The notes under the pieces were generated by a model. The model was not told where the DNA came from. It made no database searches and worked only from the letters and a program-made list of their open reading frames with translations. A DNA stretch of 64,000 nucleotides from Tersicoccus sp. Bi-70. Lineage in GTDB: Bacteria > Actinomycetota > Actinomycetes > Actinomycetales > Micrococcaceae. The stretch spans positions 248,001 to 312,000 of the forward strand of contig NZ_MIEU01000011.1 of NCBI RefSeq assembly GCF_001968825.1, read 5' to 3'. The position numbers and the translations under genes are program-made. Below are positions 17,606-25,455 of this stretch, piece by piece (the stretch's first letter is position 1; each line of letters opens with the position of its first letter).

Positions 17606-18640
17606 ATGACCACCATGAAAGCCGCCGTCGTCGAGTCGTTCGGTGCCGACCTGGCCGTCTCCGACGTCGAGGTCCCCACGCCCGGCCGTGGCCAGGCCCT
17701 GATCAAGCTGATTGCCTCAGGCGTCTGCCACACCGACCTGCACGCCGCGCAGGGCGACTGGCCCGTCAAGCCGGCGCCCCCGTTCATCCCCGGCCACGAG
17801 GGCGTGGGTACCGTCGTCGCCGTCGGAGAAGGCGTCACCCGCATCCAGGAGGGCGACGTCGTCGGCAACGCCTGGCTGTGGAGCGCCTGCGGCGAGTGCG
17901 AGTACTGCCGCACCGGGTGGGAGACGCTGTGCGAGTCCCAGTCCAACGGCGGGTACAGCGTCGACGGCTCGTTCGGCGAGTACATGCTGGTGGACGCCCG
18001 GTTCGCGGCCCGCGTGCCGGACGGCGCCGACCCGTACGAGGTGGCTCCCGTGTTGTGCGCCGGCGTCACCGTCTACAAGGGCCTCAAGCAGACCGAGGTG
18101 CGGCCGGGGCAGTGGGTCGTCATCTCCGGCATCGGCGGCCTCGGGCACATCGCCGTCCAGTACGCCGTGGCGATGGGCATGCGCGTCGTCGCCGTGGACG
18201 TCGCGGAGGACAAGCTCGCGCTCGCGACGAAGCACGGCGCCGAGGTGGTGGTCAACGCGTTCGGCGAGGATCCCGCGGAGGCCGTGCAGGCGGCCACCGG
18301 CGGCGCGCACGGCGTGCTGGTCACCGCGGTGCACCCGAAGGCGTTCGGCCAGGCGATCGGGATGACCCGCCGGGGCGGCACCATCGTCTTCAACGGCCTG
18401 CCGCCGGGCGACTTCCCCGCGCCGATCTTCGACATCGTGCTCAAGGGGCTGACCATCCGCGGCTCCATCGTCGGGACGCGGCAGGACATGGAGGAGGCCC
18501 TCGACTTCTACGGGCAGGGCAGGATCCACCCGACCGTCTCGAAGCGGCCGCTCGGTGACATCAACGCCGTGTTCGACGAGATGCACCACGGCAAGATCGA
18601 CGGCCGCGTCGTCGTGGACTACGAGGCGGTCGATGCCTGA
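17606..18640 (+). CDS. adhP: Zinc-dependent alcohol dehydrogenase
   Basis: A 344-residue medium-chain dehydrogenase. Catalytic zinc ligands are C41 (GVCHTDL), H64-E65 (PGHEGVG) and the later cysteine in VLCAGVTVYKG near 153; structural zinc ligands are C95, C98, C101 and C109. The nucleotide-binding motif is GIGGLGH. It matches the AdhP class that interconverts ethanol or other primary alcohols and aldehydes with NAD. The ATG has AGAGGA upstream. Together with the ALDH upstream it would oxidise alcohol to acid. Its stop overlaps the DUF779 start. Confidence 0.93.
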   Translation: MTTMKAAVVESFGADLAVSDVEVPTPGRGQALIKLIASGVCHTDLHAAQGDWPVKPAPPFIPGHEGVGTVVAVGEGVTRIQEGDVVGNAWLWSACGECEYCRTGWETLCESQSNGGYSVDGSFGEYMLVDARFAARVPDGADPYEVAPVLCAGVTVYKGLKQTEVRPGQWVVISGIGGLGHIAVQYAVAMGMRVVAVDVAEDKLALATKHGAEVVVNAFGEDPAEAVQAATGGAHGVLVTAVHPKAFGQAIGMTRRGGTIVFNGLPPGDFPAPIFDIVLKGLTIRGSIVGTRQDMEEALDFYGQGRIHPTVSKRPLGDINAVFDEMHHGKIDGRVVVDYEAVDA

Positions 18641-19043
18641 GCCGGCGGCGCTCGACGCGCGGGTGGTCGTCGCCGGGGAGAGCGAGTCACGCGTGGCTCT
18701 CGCCCCGGCGGCGATCGCCCTGCTGCAGCGGCTGTGGGACCAGCACGGACCGCTGATGTTCCACCAGTCCGGCGGGTGCTGCGACGGGTCCTCGCCCATG
18801 TGCTATCCGGCGGGGGAGTTCCTCACCGGCGACGCGGACGTCCTGCTCGGCGTGTTCGACCTGCCGGGCACCGACGGCGCGAGCCTGGGCGGGCTCGAGT
18901 TCTGGATGTCGGCGGAGCAGTTCGGCTACTGGCGGCACACCCGCCTGCTGGTCGACGTGGTCGACGGCCGCGGCAGCGGCTTCTCCGTCGAGGCGCCCGA
19001 GGGCAAGCGGTTCCTGATCCGCAGCACGCTCATCGGCACGTGA
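18633..19043 (+). CDS. DUF779 protein, copy 1
   Basis: A 136-residue protein whose ATG lies inside the last codons of adhP (8-base overlap), so translation is coupled. Family hallmarks are the cysteine cluster GGCCDGSSPMCYP, then EFWMSAEQFGYWRHTRLLVDVVDG and a C-terminal FSVEAPEGKRFLIRS. DUF779 proteins travel with NAD-dependent aldehyde dehydrogenases; their role is unproven, perhaps maturation or regulation. A second, very similar copy is at 25456-25863, also after an alcohol dehydrogenase. Confidence 0.9.
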   Translation: MPEPAALDARVVVAGESESRVALAPAAIALLQRLWDQHGPLMFHQSGGCCDGSSPMCYPAGEFLTGDADVLLGVFDLPGTDGASLGGLEFWMSAEQFGYWRHTRLLVDVVDGRGSGFSVEAPEGKRFLIRSTLIGT

Positions 19044-19056
19044 GGGATTTGACCGG

Positions 19057-19900
19057 TCAGTGTGACGGGTCGCGCTCGCCCGGGATGACCCAGGGGAAGG
19101 CGTCGGCCCGGGACCGGGCACCCTGGGCGGCGCGGGAGCGGTTCGGCTCGTCGACGTCGCCGAGCACCGCCTCGGACAGCCGGACGATCTCGGCGAAGCC
19201 GGCGGGGTCGAGCCACGCCGGCCGGGTCGCGAACAGCAGGTCCTCGCTCGAGGTGTTGCCGCTGGCGCCGGGCGCGAAGGGGCAGCCGCCGAGGCCCCCG
19301 AGGGGGCCGTCGACGACGGAGGCGCCGGCCGACGCGGCGGCGAGGGCGTTGGCGACGCCCTGACCCCACGTGTCGTGCCCGTGAAAGACGATGCGGCGCG
19401 CCGGCGTCTCGGCCGTGACCCGGGCGACGAGCTCGGCCACCTGGCCCGGATGGGCCTGCCCGAGGGTGTCGCAGATGACGATGTCCTCAGCGCCCGCGGC
19501 GCGCTCGTCGTTGGCGATCGCGAGCCCGCGTTCCGGCGGCACAGGACCCTCGAACGGACGCGGAGAAGCAGTACTGGACGTCGCGGGCGCCGGCGTCGAT
19601 CGCCCGCTGCACGTTCCGGGGCGGCGCGACCCAGATCCAGCACCGCTCCAGTTCCTCGCGGGTGAGCCCGGCGACGACCTCGAGGGTGTTGGCCATCGGC
19701 GGGACGAGGTCCGGCCGCGCCATCGAGCCGATCTCGAGCTCGGGCACGCCCAGGCGCAGCAGCTCGCGGGCGAGCCGGATCTTCACGTCGGTCGGCAGCA
19801 CCTTGCCGGTGAGCTGAAGACCGTCGCGCAGGGTCACGTCGCGCAGCAGGACGTCATTCGACGGGGTGGAGACAACGTGAGGGGTGGGTGCGTGGGTCAC
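19057..19900 (-). pseudogene. Frameshifted hydroxymethylglutaryl-CoA lyase-like gene
   Basis: A GTG at 19900 with AGGAG upstream opens a frame with HMG-CoA-lyase features (LLRDVTLRDGLQL, then a TIM-barrel strand pattern and VQYCFSAS). Reading is then lost and continues in another frame from about 19555: PFEGPVPPERGLAIANDER, the metal-site strand VICDTLGQAHP, HGHDTWGQG and the active-site loop GGLGGCPFAPGASGN. Rejoining needs one base near 19556-19563. The intact family cleaves HMG-CoA or analogues in leucine and related catabolism. Its GTG overlaps the stop of a CaiB stub, so both were once an operon. A sequencing error could explain the frameshift alone, but not the damaged neighbours. Confidence 0.8.
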
Positions 19901-20040
19901 CGGGAGGCTCCTTCTGCCTGCAGGACGGCGTCGATCGCCTCGTTGGTCATACCGAGGACGCCGGAGAGGACCTCGCGCGTGTGCTCGCCGAGGTCGGGAC
20001 CGAGATTGCGGATCGGTAGGGACTTCTCCCCTCGTGGGCG
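19897..20040 (-). pseudogene. C-terminal stub of a CaiB/BaiF CoA-transferase
   Basis: About 45 residues ending at 19897, including NLGPDLGEHTREVLSGVLGM, match the conserved C-terminus of class III CoA-transferases (GPDLGEHTxEVL). No recognisable upstream part remains; the sequence runs into the remnant of a transporter on the other strand. In intact loci this enzyme activates an acid with CoA before the HMG-CoA-lyase-like step. Confidence 0.7.
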
Positions 20041-20145
20041 GGGCCGCTCCGCGCGACCGAGGCGGGCACGACGCCGGCAACCATCGCGCAGGCGACGGCG
20101 CACGCGTCCACCGCGACGCGGGCCACCGCGCCGGCGACCGCCGTC

Positions 20146-20770
20146 GACCCGGACGGGCGGCGCAGCCTCTCCCACCTGACCCGGCCCCCGTACCGGAACC
20201 GGCTCGTCATGCTCGTGATCTTCCACCTGGGGCCAGACCTTCGGGTACCACGGCTTCGGCACCCTCGCCGCGCTCGTGCTCGTCTCGAGCGGGCACAGCG
20301 TGGCCAGTTCGCTGCTGTTCACCGCGCTCTCGTTCCCCGGCTATCCGATCGGTTCGCTGCTCTCGACGCCGCTCGTCGCGCGGTTCGAGCGGAAGTTCCT
20401 GCTGATCGGCTCGATCGTCGCCCTCGGCCTGAGCGGGCTCGCGTTCTCGGTTTCCGGCAGCGACCTGCTCATCGTCGTGTTCGGCTTCCTGACGACGATG
20501 ATCAGCAACGTCTTCTCGAACGTCTTCCACATCTACCAGGCGGAGATCTTCCCGACCGCGCTGCGGGCCACGGCGGTCGGGTGGACCTACTCGCTGTCCC
20601 GCATCTCCAGCGGCGCCCTGCCGTTCGTGCTGCTGCCCGTGCTGGACGAGCACGGCGCGACGCCCATGTTCATCGCGGTGGCCGTCGTGCTGGCGATCAT
20701 CGCCACGGCCGTGGCGGTGCTCGGGCCGCGGACCACCCGGCGCAGTCTCGCCGAGATCAACCCGGTCTAA
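20146..20770 (+). pseudogene. Truncated and frameshifted MFS transporter
   Basis: The C-terminal half of a sugar/acid-type MFS permease. Remnant sequence starts in the central cytoplasmic loop (SLSHLTRPPYRNRLVMLVIFH), shifts frame by one inserted base near 20227, then continues WGQTFGYHGFGTLAALVL and five to six helices to the stop at 20770. The entire N-terminal six-helix half is missing. An internal ATG at 20276 could express 164 residues but this would not be a functional carrier. It abuts the CoA-transferase stub, so one deletion probably removed both missing ends. Confidence 0.8.
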
Positions 20771-22248
20771 CCGCCGGGACCGGTCGGCACGCTGATCCCC
20801 AGCCGTGCCATCCGCCGGTACATGGTGGCCCGGCTGATGCCGATCTCCGCTGCGGCGCGACCCACGGTCGTGCCGGGCCGGGCGAGGCTGCGGATGATCT
20901 CGTCCCGCTCGAGCGCCTCGAGCCGGGTGAGGCGGGACCGGGCGGGGCTGAGCACGTCCGGGGGCAGGTGCTGGACGTCGACCGTGTCGGTGCGCGAGGC
21001 CGCCGCTCGGACGACGCGGACGAGTTCGGCGGCGTTGCCGGGCCACGCGTGGGAGGTCAGGGCGTGCTCGGCGGCGCGGGTGAACGCCACCTCACGCAGC
21101 CGCGCCTCACGGGCCGCATGCCGCGCGATCGGCATCACGTCCGCCGTCCGCTCCCGCAGGGGCGGCAGGTCGACGACGGTGGCCACGAGCGCCGCGAGGG
21201 GCGGCGGTACGTCCGGCAGCAGGCCGGCCGTCGTCGCCCAGAGCGCCGCCCCGGCGCTCCCGGCCGCCCGGAGGATCCCGGCCTGCATCTCGTGGGCGGC
21301 CCACGCGGGCAGCGCGTCCACGTTCTGGACGATGACGGCGGTCTCGGGCTTCGCCAGTTCGGGCAACCACAGGGAGAGCCAAGCCTCCACCTGGGTGGGG
21401 GCCGGGGTGTCGGCCGCGAGGATCCGCACGCCCGGTCGTGCTCGCCGCAGGGCCTGCGCCAGCACGGTCGCCCGGCCCGAGCCCCGCTCACCGACCACCG
21501 CCACGGGTCGCCCCGCCGCCAGCGCCCCGGCCGTCCTCTCGACGGCGTCGCCCCAGGCGGAGGACATCTCCCGGAGGGTCTCCGCGGTGGGAGCGAGGCG
21601 GAGTCCGTGGATCCGGAACACCGCTCCGGCCGGCTGCGGCCGTGGTGTCCGGCCGCCCGCGCGAGCGAGCATGAGGGCGGCGGTGTTGCCGGCGGCGGAC
21701 TGGGCCAGGGCGAGCAGGAGGCCATGGGACTGCCGGGACCAGGTGGTGATGTTGACGCTGCCCTCCAGCCGGCCGGTGAGCGGGTCCAGCACGGGAACGG
21801 CCGCGCAGGTGTACCCGGCCAGGCTTGCGTTGTAGTGCTCCTCGGCCCGCACGAGGCTGGGGGACCGGTCGGCGAGGGCGAGGCCGAGACCCGTCGTGCC
21901 GGCCTCCCGCTCGGAGAACGCGAAACCCGGGGCGAGATGAACCCTGTCCAGGGCCTGCAGGAGTGACGGGTCCGAGCTGATGCGGTTCAGGACCAGCCCG
22001 TCCGCGTCCGTGAGCATCAGGCTGACCGGCTCGTCCGCGAGCGTGGCGTGCAGGGCCGTGAGCACCTCGCGCCCGCACGTGAAGAACAACGAGTCCGCGA
22101 TCACCTCCCCGGTCCACACCGGATCGATCGACTCGGGGGAGACCCCGTACCCCTCGCTGCGCTGCCACGACGCGAGGATGCGGCAGGATGCCGGCATCAC
22201 GGCACCCTGCGACGTCGCGGCCGACCGCCGCGAGTGATGGTCCGGCAT
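20767..22248 (-). CDS. MimR/AcoR-like Fis-type activator
   Basis: About 493 residues. The N-terminus (SWQRSEGYGVSPESIDPVW) and GAF-like region (about 50-180, EREAGTTGLGLALADRSP) are those of AcoR/MimR activators. A reduced AAA+ region (about 215-400) has a Walker A of GERGSGRAT, lacking the usual lysine, and no GAFTGA loop, so it should not work through sigma-54. It keeps LPPLRER and WPGNAAELVRVV. The C-terminus (RLEALERDEIIRSLARPGTTVGRAAAEIGISRATMYRRM, family hallmark) is a Fis-type HTH. The ATG at 22248 is favoured by an AGGAG site 10 bases upstream; a GTG at 22254 is possible. Divergent from the amidohydrolase operon, which it probably activates. Confidence 0.85.
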   Translation of the reverse strand: MPDHHSRRSAATSQGAVMPASCRILASWQRSEGYGVSPESIDPVWTGEVIADSLFFTCGREVLTALHATLADEPVSLMLTDADGLVLNRISSDPSLLQALDRVHLAPGFAFSEREAGTTGLGLALADRSPSLVRAEEHYNASLAGYTCAAVPVLDPLTGRLEGSVNITTWSRQSHGLLLALAQSAAGNTAALMLARAGGRTPRPQPAGAVFRIHGLRLAPTAETLREMSSAWGDAVERTAGALAAGRPVAVVGERGSGRATVLAQALRRARPGVRILAADTPAPTQVEAWLSLWLPELAKPETAVIVQNVDALPAWAAHEMQAGILRAAGSAGAALWATTAGLLPDVPPPLAALVATVVDLPPLRERTADVMPIARHAAREARLREVAFTRAAEHALTSHAWPGNAAELVRVVRAAASRTDTVDVQHLPPDVLSPARSRLTRLEALERDEIIRSLARPGTTVGRAAAEIGISRATMYRRMARLGISVPTGPGG

Positions 22249-22319
22249 CCGCACCGCACTCCTGCCTCAGCGCCGAGGTCCCCGCTCCCTCTCGAGGATA
22301 GACCGCTACTGTGACCCAC

Positions 22320-22334
22320 GTCTCAGAATGAGAC
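22320..22334. promoter_or_regulatory. Palindromic operator in the divergent mimR-like/amidohydrolase region
   Basis: GTCTCA-GAA-TGAGAC is a perfect 6-bp inverted repeat with a 3-base centre, 82 bases upstream of the amidohydrolase ATG and 72 bases from the regulator start. Size and position fit a dimeric Fis-type activator site. There is no -24/-12 sigma-54 promoter (GG-N10-GC with TGGCAC-like form) near the amidohydrolase start that I can see. Confidence 0.6.
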
Positions 22335-22415
22335 ACCGCGACCGTCCCGGCGCCGCGCCGTCGTGACTACCGTGATGTCCACGGCGACCACGACGGTCGC
22401 GAGAAGGAGACAGTC

Positions 22416-23477
22416 ATGTACAGCAAGGATGGCGAGCGCTACTTCATCGTCGATGCACACATCGCCCTCTGGGACGCCCGGCCGGAGAACCAGCGCAACA
22501 TCCACGGCAAGCAGTTCATCGACTGCTTCTACGACTACCACCGCAACCTCTCGCCCGAGTCGGAGCTGTGGACCTATGAGGACTACCTGTATCAGGGTGG
22601 CGAGCGGTTGATGAGGGACCTCTTCACCGACGGCTACGTGGACCACGCCATCTTCCAGCCGGCGTACCTCGGCGAGTTCTACAAGCGCGGGTTCGGCCAG
22701 ACCGCGGAGGCGTACGGCCTGGCCGCAGCCCATCCGGACAAGCTGACCTACAACCACTGCTTCGACCCGCGCAACGGGGAGAACGGGCTCGAGCGGCTCC
22801 GCGCCGACCACGAGCGGATGGGCTTCACCGGCGTCAAGCTCTACACCGCCGAGTGGCACGGGGACTCCCGCGGGTACAAGCTCTCCGACCCGGAGACCTA
22901 CCGGTACTTCGAGGAGTGCCAGAAGCTCGGCGTGAAGAACATCCACGTCCACAAGGGCCCCACGATCCGCCCGCTGGACCGGGACGCCTTCGACGTCGCC
23001 GACGTCGACCACGCCGCCTCAGACTTCACCGACCTCAACTTCGTCGTGGAGCACGTCGGCCTGCCGCGGCTCGAGGACTTCTGCTGGATCGCGACCCAGG
23101 AGCCCAACGTTTACGGCGGTCTGGCCGTCGCGATGCCGTTCATGCACACCCGGCCGCGGTACTTCGCGCAAATCCTCGGTGAACTCCTCTACTGGATCGG
23201 TGAGGACCGCATCTTCTTCTCCAGCGACTACGCCCTGTGGACCCCGCGCTGGCTGGTCGAGCGGTTCGTGGACTTCCAGATCCCCGAGGACATGACGGAG
23301 TACGCGCCGCTGACCGTCGCCCAGAAGAAGAAGATCCTGGGCCTGAACGCCGCGGCGATGTACGACATCCCGGTGCCCGAGGAGCTGCGGGTCCCGGAGG
23401 CGGACGAGACGGCCACCGGGCCGCGGCAGTCGGAGCTGTCCGACATCGGGGCGGGGACCGCCGGGGACGCGCGGTGA
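22416..23477 (+). CDS. Amidohydrolase-2 family protein of the monooxygenase-accessory type
   Basis: A 353-residue TIM-barrel metal-dependent hydrolase. It begins YFIVDAHIALWDARPENQ (the amidohydrolase-2 start) and has conserved HVHKGPTIRPLDRDAFD, VEHVGLPRLEDFCW and the C-terminal aspartate segment IFFSSDYALWTPRW. Proteins of exactly this type are encoded between mimD/prmD and adh in mycobacterial and rhodococcal propane/phenol/acetone monooxygenase clusters; their reaction is unknown. AAGGAGA precedes the ATG. First gene of an operon with the DUF59 and ADH genes; here no monooxygenase precedes it. Confidence 0.88.
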   Translation: MYSKDGERYFIVDAHIALWDARPENQRNIHGKQFIDCFYDYHRNLSPESELWTYEDYLYQGGERLMRDLFTDGYVDHAIFQPAYLGEFYKRGFGQTAEAYGLAAAHPDKLTYNHCFDPRNGENGLERLRADHERMGFTGVKLYTAEWHGDSRGYKLSDPETYRYFEECQKLGVKNIHVHKGPTIRPLDRDAFDVADVDHAASDFTDLNFVVEHVGLPRLEDFCWIATQEPNVYGGLAVAMPFMHTRPRYFAQILGELLYWIGEDRIFFSSDYALWTPRWLVERFVDFQIPEDMTEYAPLTVAQKKKILGLNAAAMYDIPVPEELRVPEADETATGPRQSELSDIGAGTAGDAR

Positions 23478-24337
23478 CGGCGGTCCAGGCCGAGCGGCCA
23501 CCGGTCGAGGTGGCCGGCGTCCTCGGATCCGGCGCCGACGACCCGCTGCGGGCCGCCGTCGTCGCGGCCCTCGCCACCGTGGTCGACCCGGAGCTCGACG
23601 AGCCGATCACCGATCTCGGGTTCGTCCGCTCGATCGACGTGCACGCCCGGCCCGGCGGTGACGCTCCGGCGTCGTCGTCGGCCGCGGTGGCGGCCGTCAT
23701 CCACCTCCGCCTGCCCACCTCGTTCTGCTCGCCGAACTTCGCGTACCTGATGGCCTCGGACGCCAAGGACGCGGTCGCTGCACTGCCCGGGATCGACACG
23801 GTGGTGGTCGAGCTCGACGACCACCACGACTCGGACCTGATCAACGCCGGCCTCGCCGCCGACGCCGGGTACCGGGGCACGTTCGGGCACGAGGCCGAGC
23901 AGGACCTCGAGGAGCTGCGGCTGACCTTCAAACGGAAGGCGCACACCGCCGCGGCCGAGCGCTGCCTGACCGAACTCCTGCGCGCCGATCCGTCCCTGGT
24001 CGAGGCGGCCGTGGGCACCGTGACGCTCGCCGACCTGCCCGCGGGACGGCACACGGATGCGCTGGTGCGCCGGCGCGAGGCGCTCGGCCTGCCGAGCCGG
24101 CCGAACGCCGTCGTGCTGGTCGACCAGGACGGGCACGGCTACCCGCCCGACGCCGTGCCGCTGGCCCTGCGCCGCGCCCGGTCCACGCGCATCTCGATCG
24201 ACGGCAACGCCCACTTCTGCCGTGGTCTGCTGCGCACGCGGTACGCGGGGTCCGGCACCGACCAGACGGAGCGGGTCGACGGCGCCGAGCCGGCGGACCA
24301 TCACCACCTCATTCCCATCCACGTGAAGGAGAGCTGA
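23474..24337 (+). CDS. MIP18/DUF59-type iron-sulfur assembly protein
   Basis: A 287-residue protein starting at a GTG overlapping the amidohydrolase stop. The N-terminal part (about 25-110) is a DUF59/MIP18 domain: LATVVDPELDEPITDLGFVR, then LRLPTSFCSPNFAYLMASDA with the conserved reactive cysteine. The C-terminal 150 residues (RKAHTAAAERCLTELLRADP and onward) are specific to the monooxygenase-cluster version. DUF59 proteins help insert Fe-S or other metal centres. In the parental clusters it could help mature the diiron enzyme or the amidohydrolase; here its client must be something else. The stop is followed one base later by adh. Confidence 0.82.
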   Translation: MTAVQAERPPVEVAGVLGSGADDPLRAAVVAALATVVDPELDEPITDLGFVRSIDVHARPGGDAPASSSAAVAAVIHLRLPTSFCSPNFAYLMASDAKDAVAALPGIDTVVVELDDHHDSDLINAGLAADAGYRGTFGHEAEQDLEELRLTFKRKAHTAAAERCLTELLRADPSLVEAAVGTVTLADLPAGRHTDALVRRREALGLPSRPNAVVLVDQDGHGYPPDAVPLALRRARSTRISIDGNAHFCRGLLRTRYAGSGTDQTERVDGAEPADHHHLIPIHVKES

Positions 24338-24338
24338 C

Positions 24339-25373
24339 ATGAGCACGATGCGCGCGGTGCAGGTCGTGGGCTACCACGACGACTTGACGATGGCCGAGGT
24401 CCCGAAGCCCGAGGCGAATGGGCCGTGGGACGTCGTGGTGCGGATCGGCGGCGCCGGGGTGTGCCGGACGGACCTGCACATCCTCGAGGGCCAGTGGGCC
24501 GAGAAGTCGCAGGTCGCCCTGCCCTACACGATCGGCCACGAGAACGCCGGCTGGGTCGACGCCGTGGGCAGCGCGGTGACCAACGTCAAGGCGGGCGACA
24601 AGGTGATCCTGCACCCGCTGATCACGTGCGGCCTGTGCCGGGCCTGCCGATCCGGGGACGACGTGCACTGCGAGAACAGCAGGTTTCCCGGCATCGACAC
24701 CGACGGCGGCTACGCCGAGTACCTGCTCACCTCGGCCCGCTCGGTAGTCAGGATCGACGACGCGCTCGAACCGGCCGACGTCGCCGCGCTCGCCGACGCC
24801 GGCCTGACGGCCTACCACGCGGCGGCGAAGGCGGTGAAGCACCTCACCCCGCGGGACACGTGCGTCGTGATCGGCGCCGGCGGCCTCGGCCACATCGGCA
24901 TCCAGGTGCTCAAGGCGCTGACGCCGGCCCGGATCGTCGTCGTCGACCGCAACCCGGACGCGCTGCAGCTCGCCGAGTCGATCGGCGCCGACGTGGGCGT
25001 GCTCGCGGACGGCTCTCAGGTGGAGAAGGTGCTCGAGCTGACCGGAGGGAACGGGGCCGAGGCCCTGATCGACTTCGTGGGTGAGGGCGGGGCCACCGCC
25101 GAGGGCGTGGCGATGCTGCGCGGCGCCGGCAACTACTACGTCGTCGGGTACGGCGAGAACATCTCCGTGCCCACCATCGACCTGGTCTCGAACGAGATCA
25201 ACATCATCGGCAACCTGGTCGGCTCCTACAACGACCTCCAGGACCTGATGGCGCTCGCGGCCCGGGGCTCCGTCACGCTGCACACCCAGAAGTACGCGCT
25301 CGACGACTTCGCCCAGGCGATCGCGGACCTCGACGGCGGCCGTGTCCGGGGCCGGGCGATCCTCGTGCCGTAG
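24339..25373 (+). CDS. NAD-dependent zinc alcohol dehydrogenase (monooxygenase-cluster type)
   Basis: A 344-residue medium-chain dehydrogenase. Catalytic zinc ligands C42 (GVCRTDLH), H67-E68 (IGHENAGW) and an aspartate in ADAGLTAYHA in place of the usual third cysteine; structural zinc C97, C100, C103, C111. GAGGLGHIG binds the cofactor. The DAGLTAYHA type is typical of secondary-alcohol and propanol dehydrogenases from propane clusters (adh1 near prm/mim genes). It is only about moderately similar to the AdhP at 17606, so the two are not recent duplicates. Last core gene of the operon; DUF779 copy 2 follows. Confidence 0.92.
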   Translation: MSTMRAVQVVGYHDDLTMAEVPKPEANGPWDVVVRIGGAGVCRTDLHILEGQWAEKSQVALPYTIGHENAGWVDAVGSAVTNVKAGDKVILHPLITCGLCRACRSGDDVHCENSRFPGIDTDGGYAEYLLTSARSVVRIDDALEPADVAALADAGLTAYHAAAKAVKHLTPRDTCVVIGAGGLGHIGIQVLKALTPARIVVVDRNPDALQLAESIGADVGVLADGSQVEKVLELTGGNGAEALIDFVGEGGATAEGVAMLRGAGNYYVVGYGENISVPTIDLVSNEINIIGNLVGSYNDLQDLMALAARGSVTLHTQKYALDDFAQAIADLDGGRVRGRAILVP

Positions 25374-25455
25374 CCTGTCGTGCACAGCGACGGACCTGCG
25401 GAAGGACACCCGTGACCTCCAGCCCAGCAGCCCTCTCGATCCGGTGGTACTCCCG

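Noticed and set aside
17512-18558. A 348-codon frame starting at the DUF779 relic
   Set aside because: After MTETLDARV it is only an off-frame reading of adhP, rich in Arg and Gly; only the first nine codons are meaningful.
19540-19570. Programmed frameshift in the HMG-CoA lyase-like gene
   Set aside because: No slippery heptamer or downstream stem is apparent, and the adjacent genes are clearly broken, so decay (or a sequencing error) is the simpler reading.
22335-22415. Sigma-54 promoter for the amidohydrolase operon
   Set aside because: The regulator is Fis-like, but no convincing -24 GG / -12 GC pair is present and the AAA+ domain lacks the GAFTGA loop.
17606-25373. The two alcohol dehydrogenases as a recent duplication
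   Set aside because: Their zinc-site details differ (third catalytic ligand Cys versus Asp) and their sequences diverge widely; only the DUF779 genes are recent copies.
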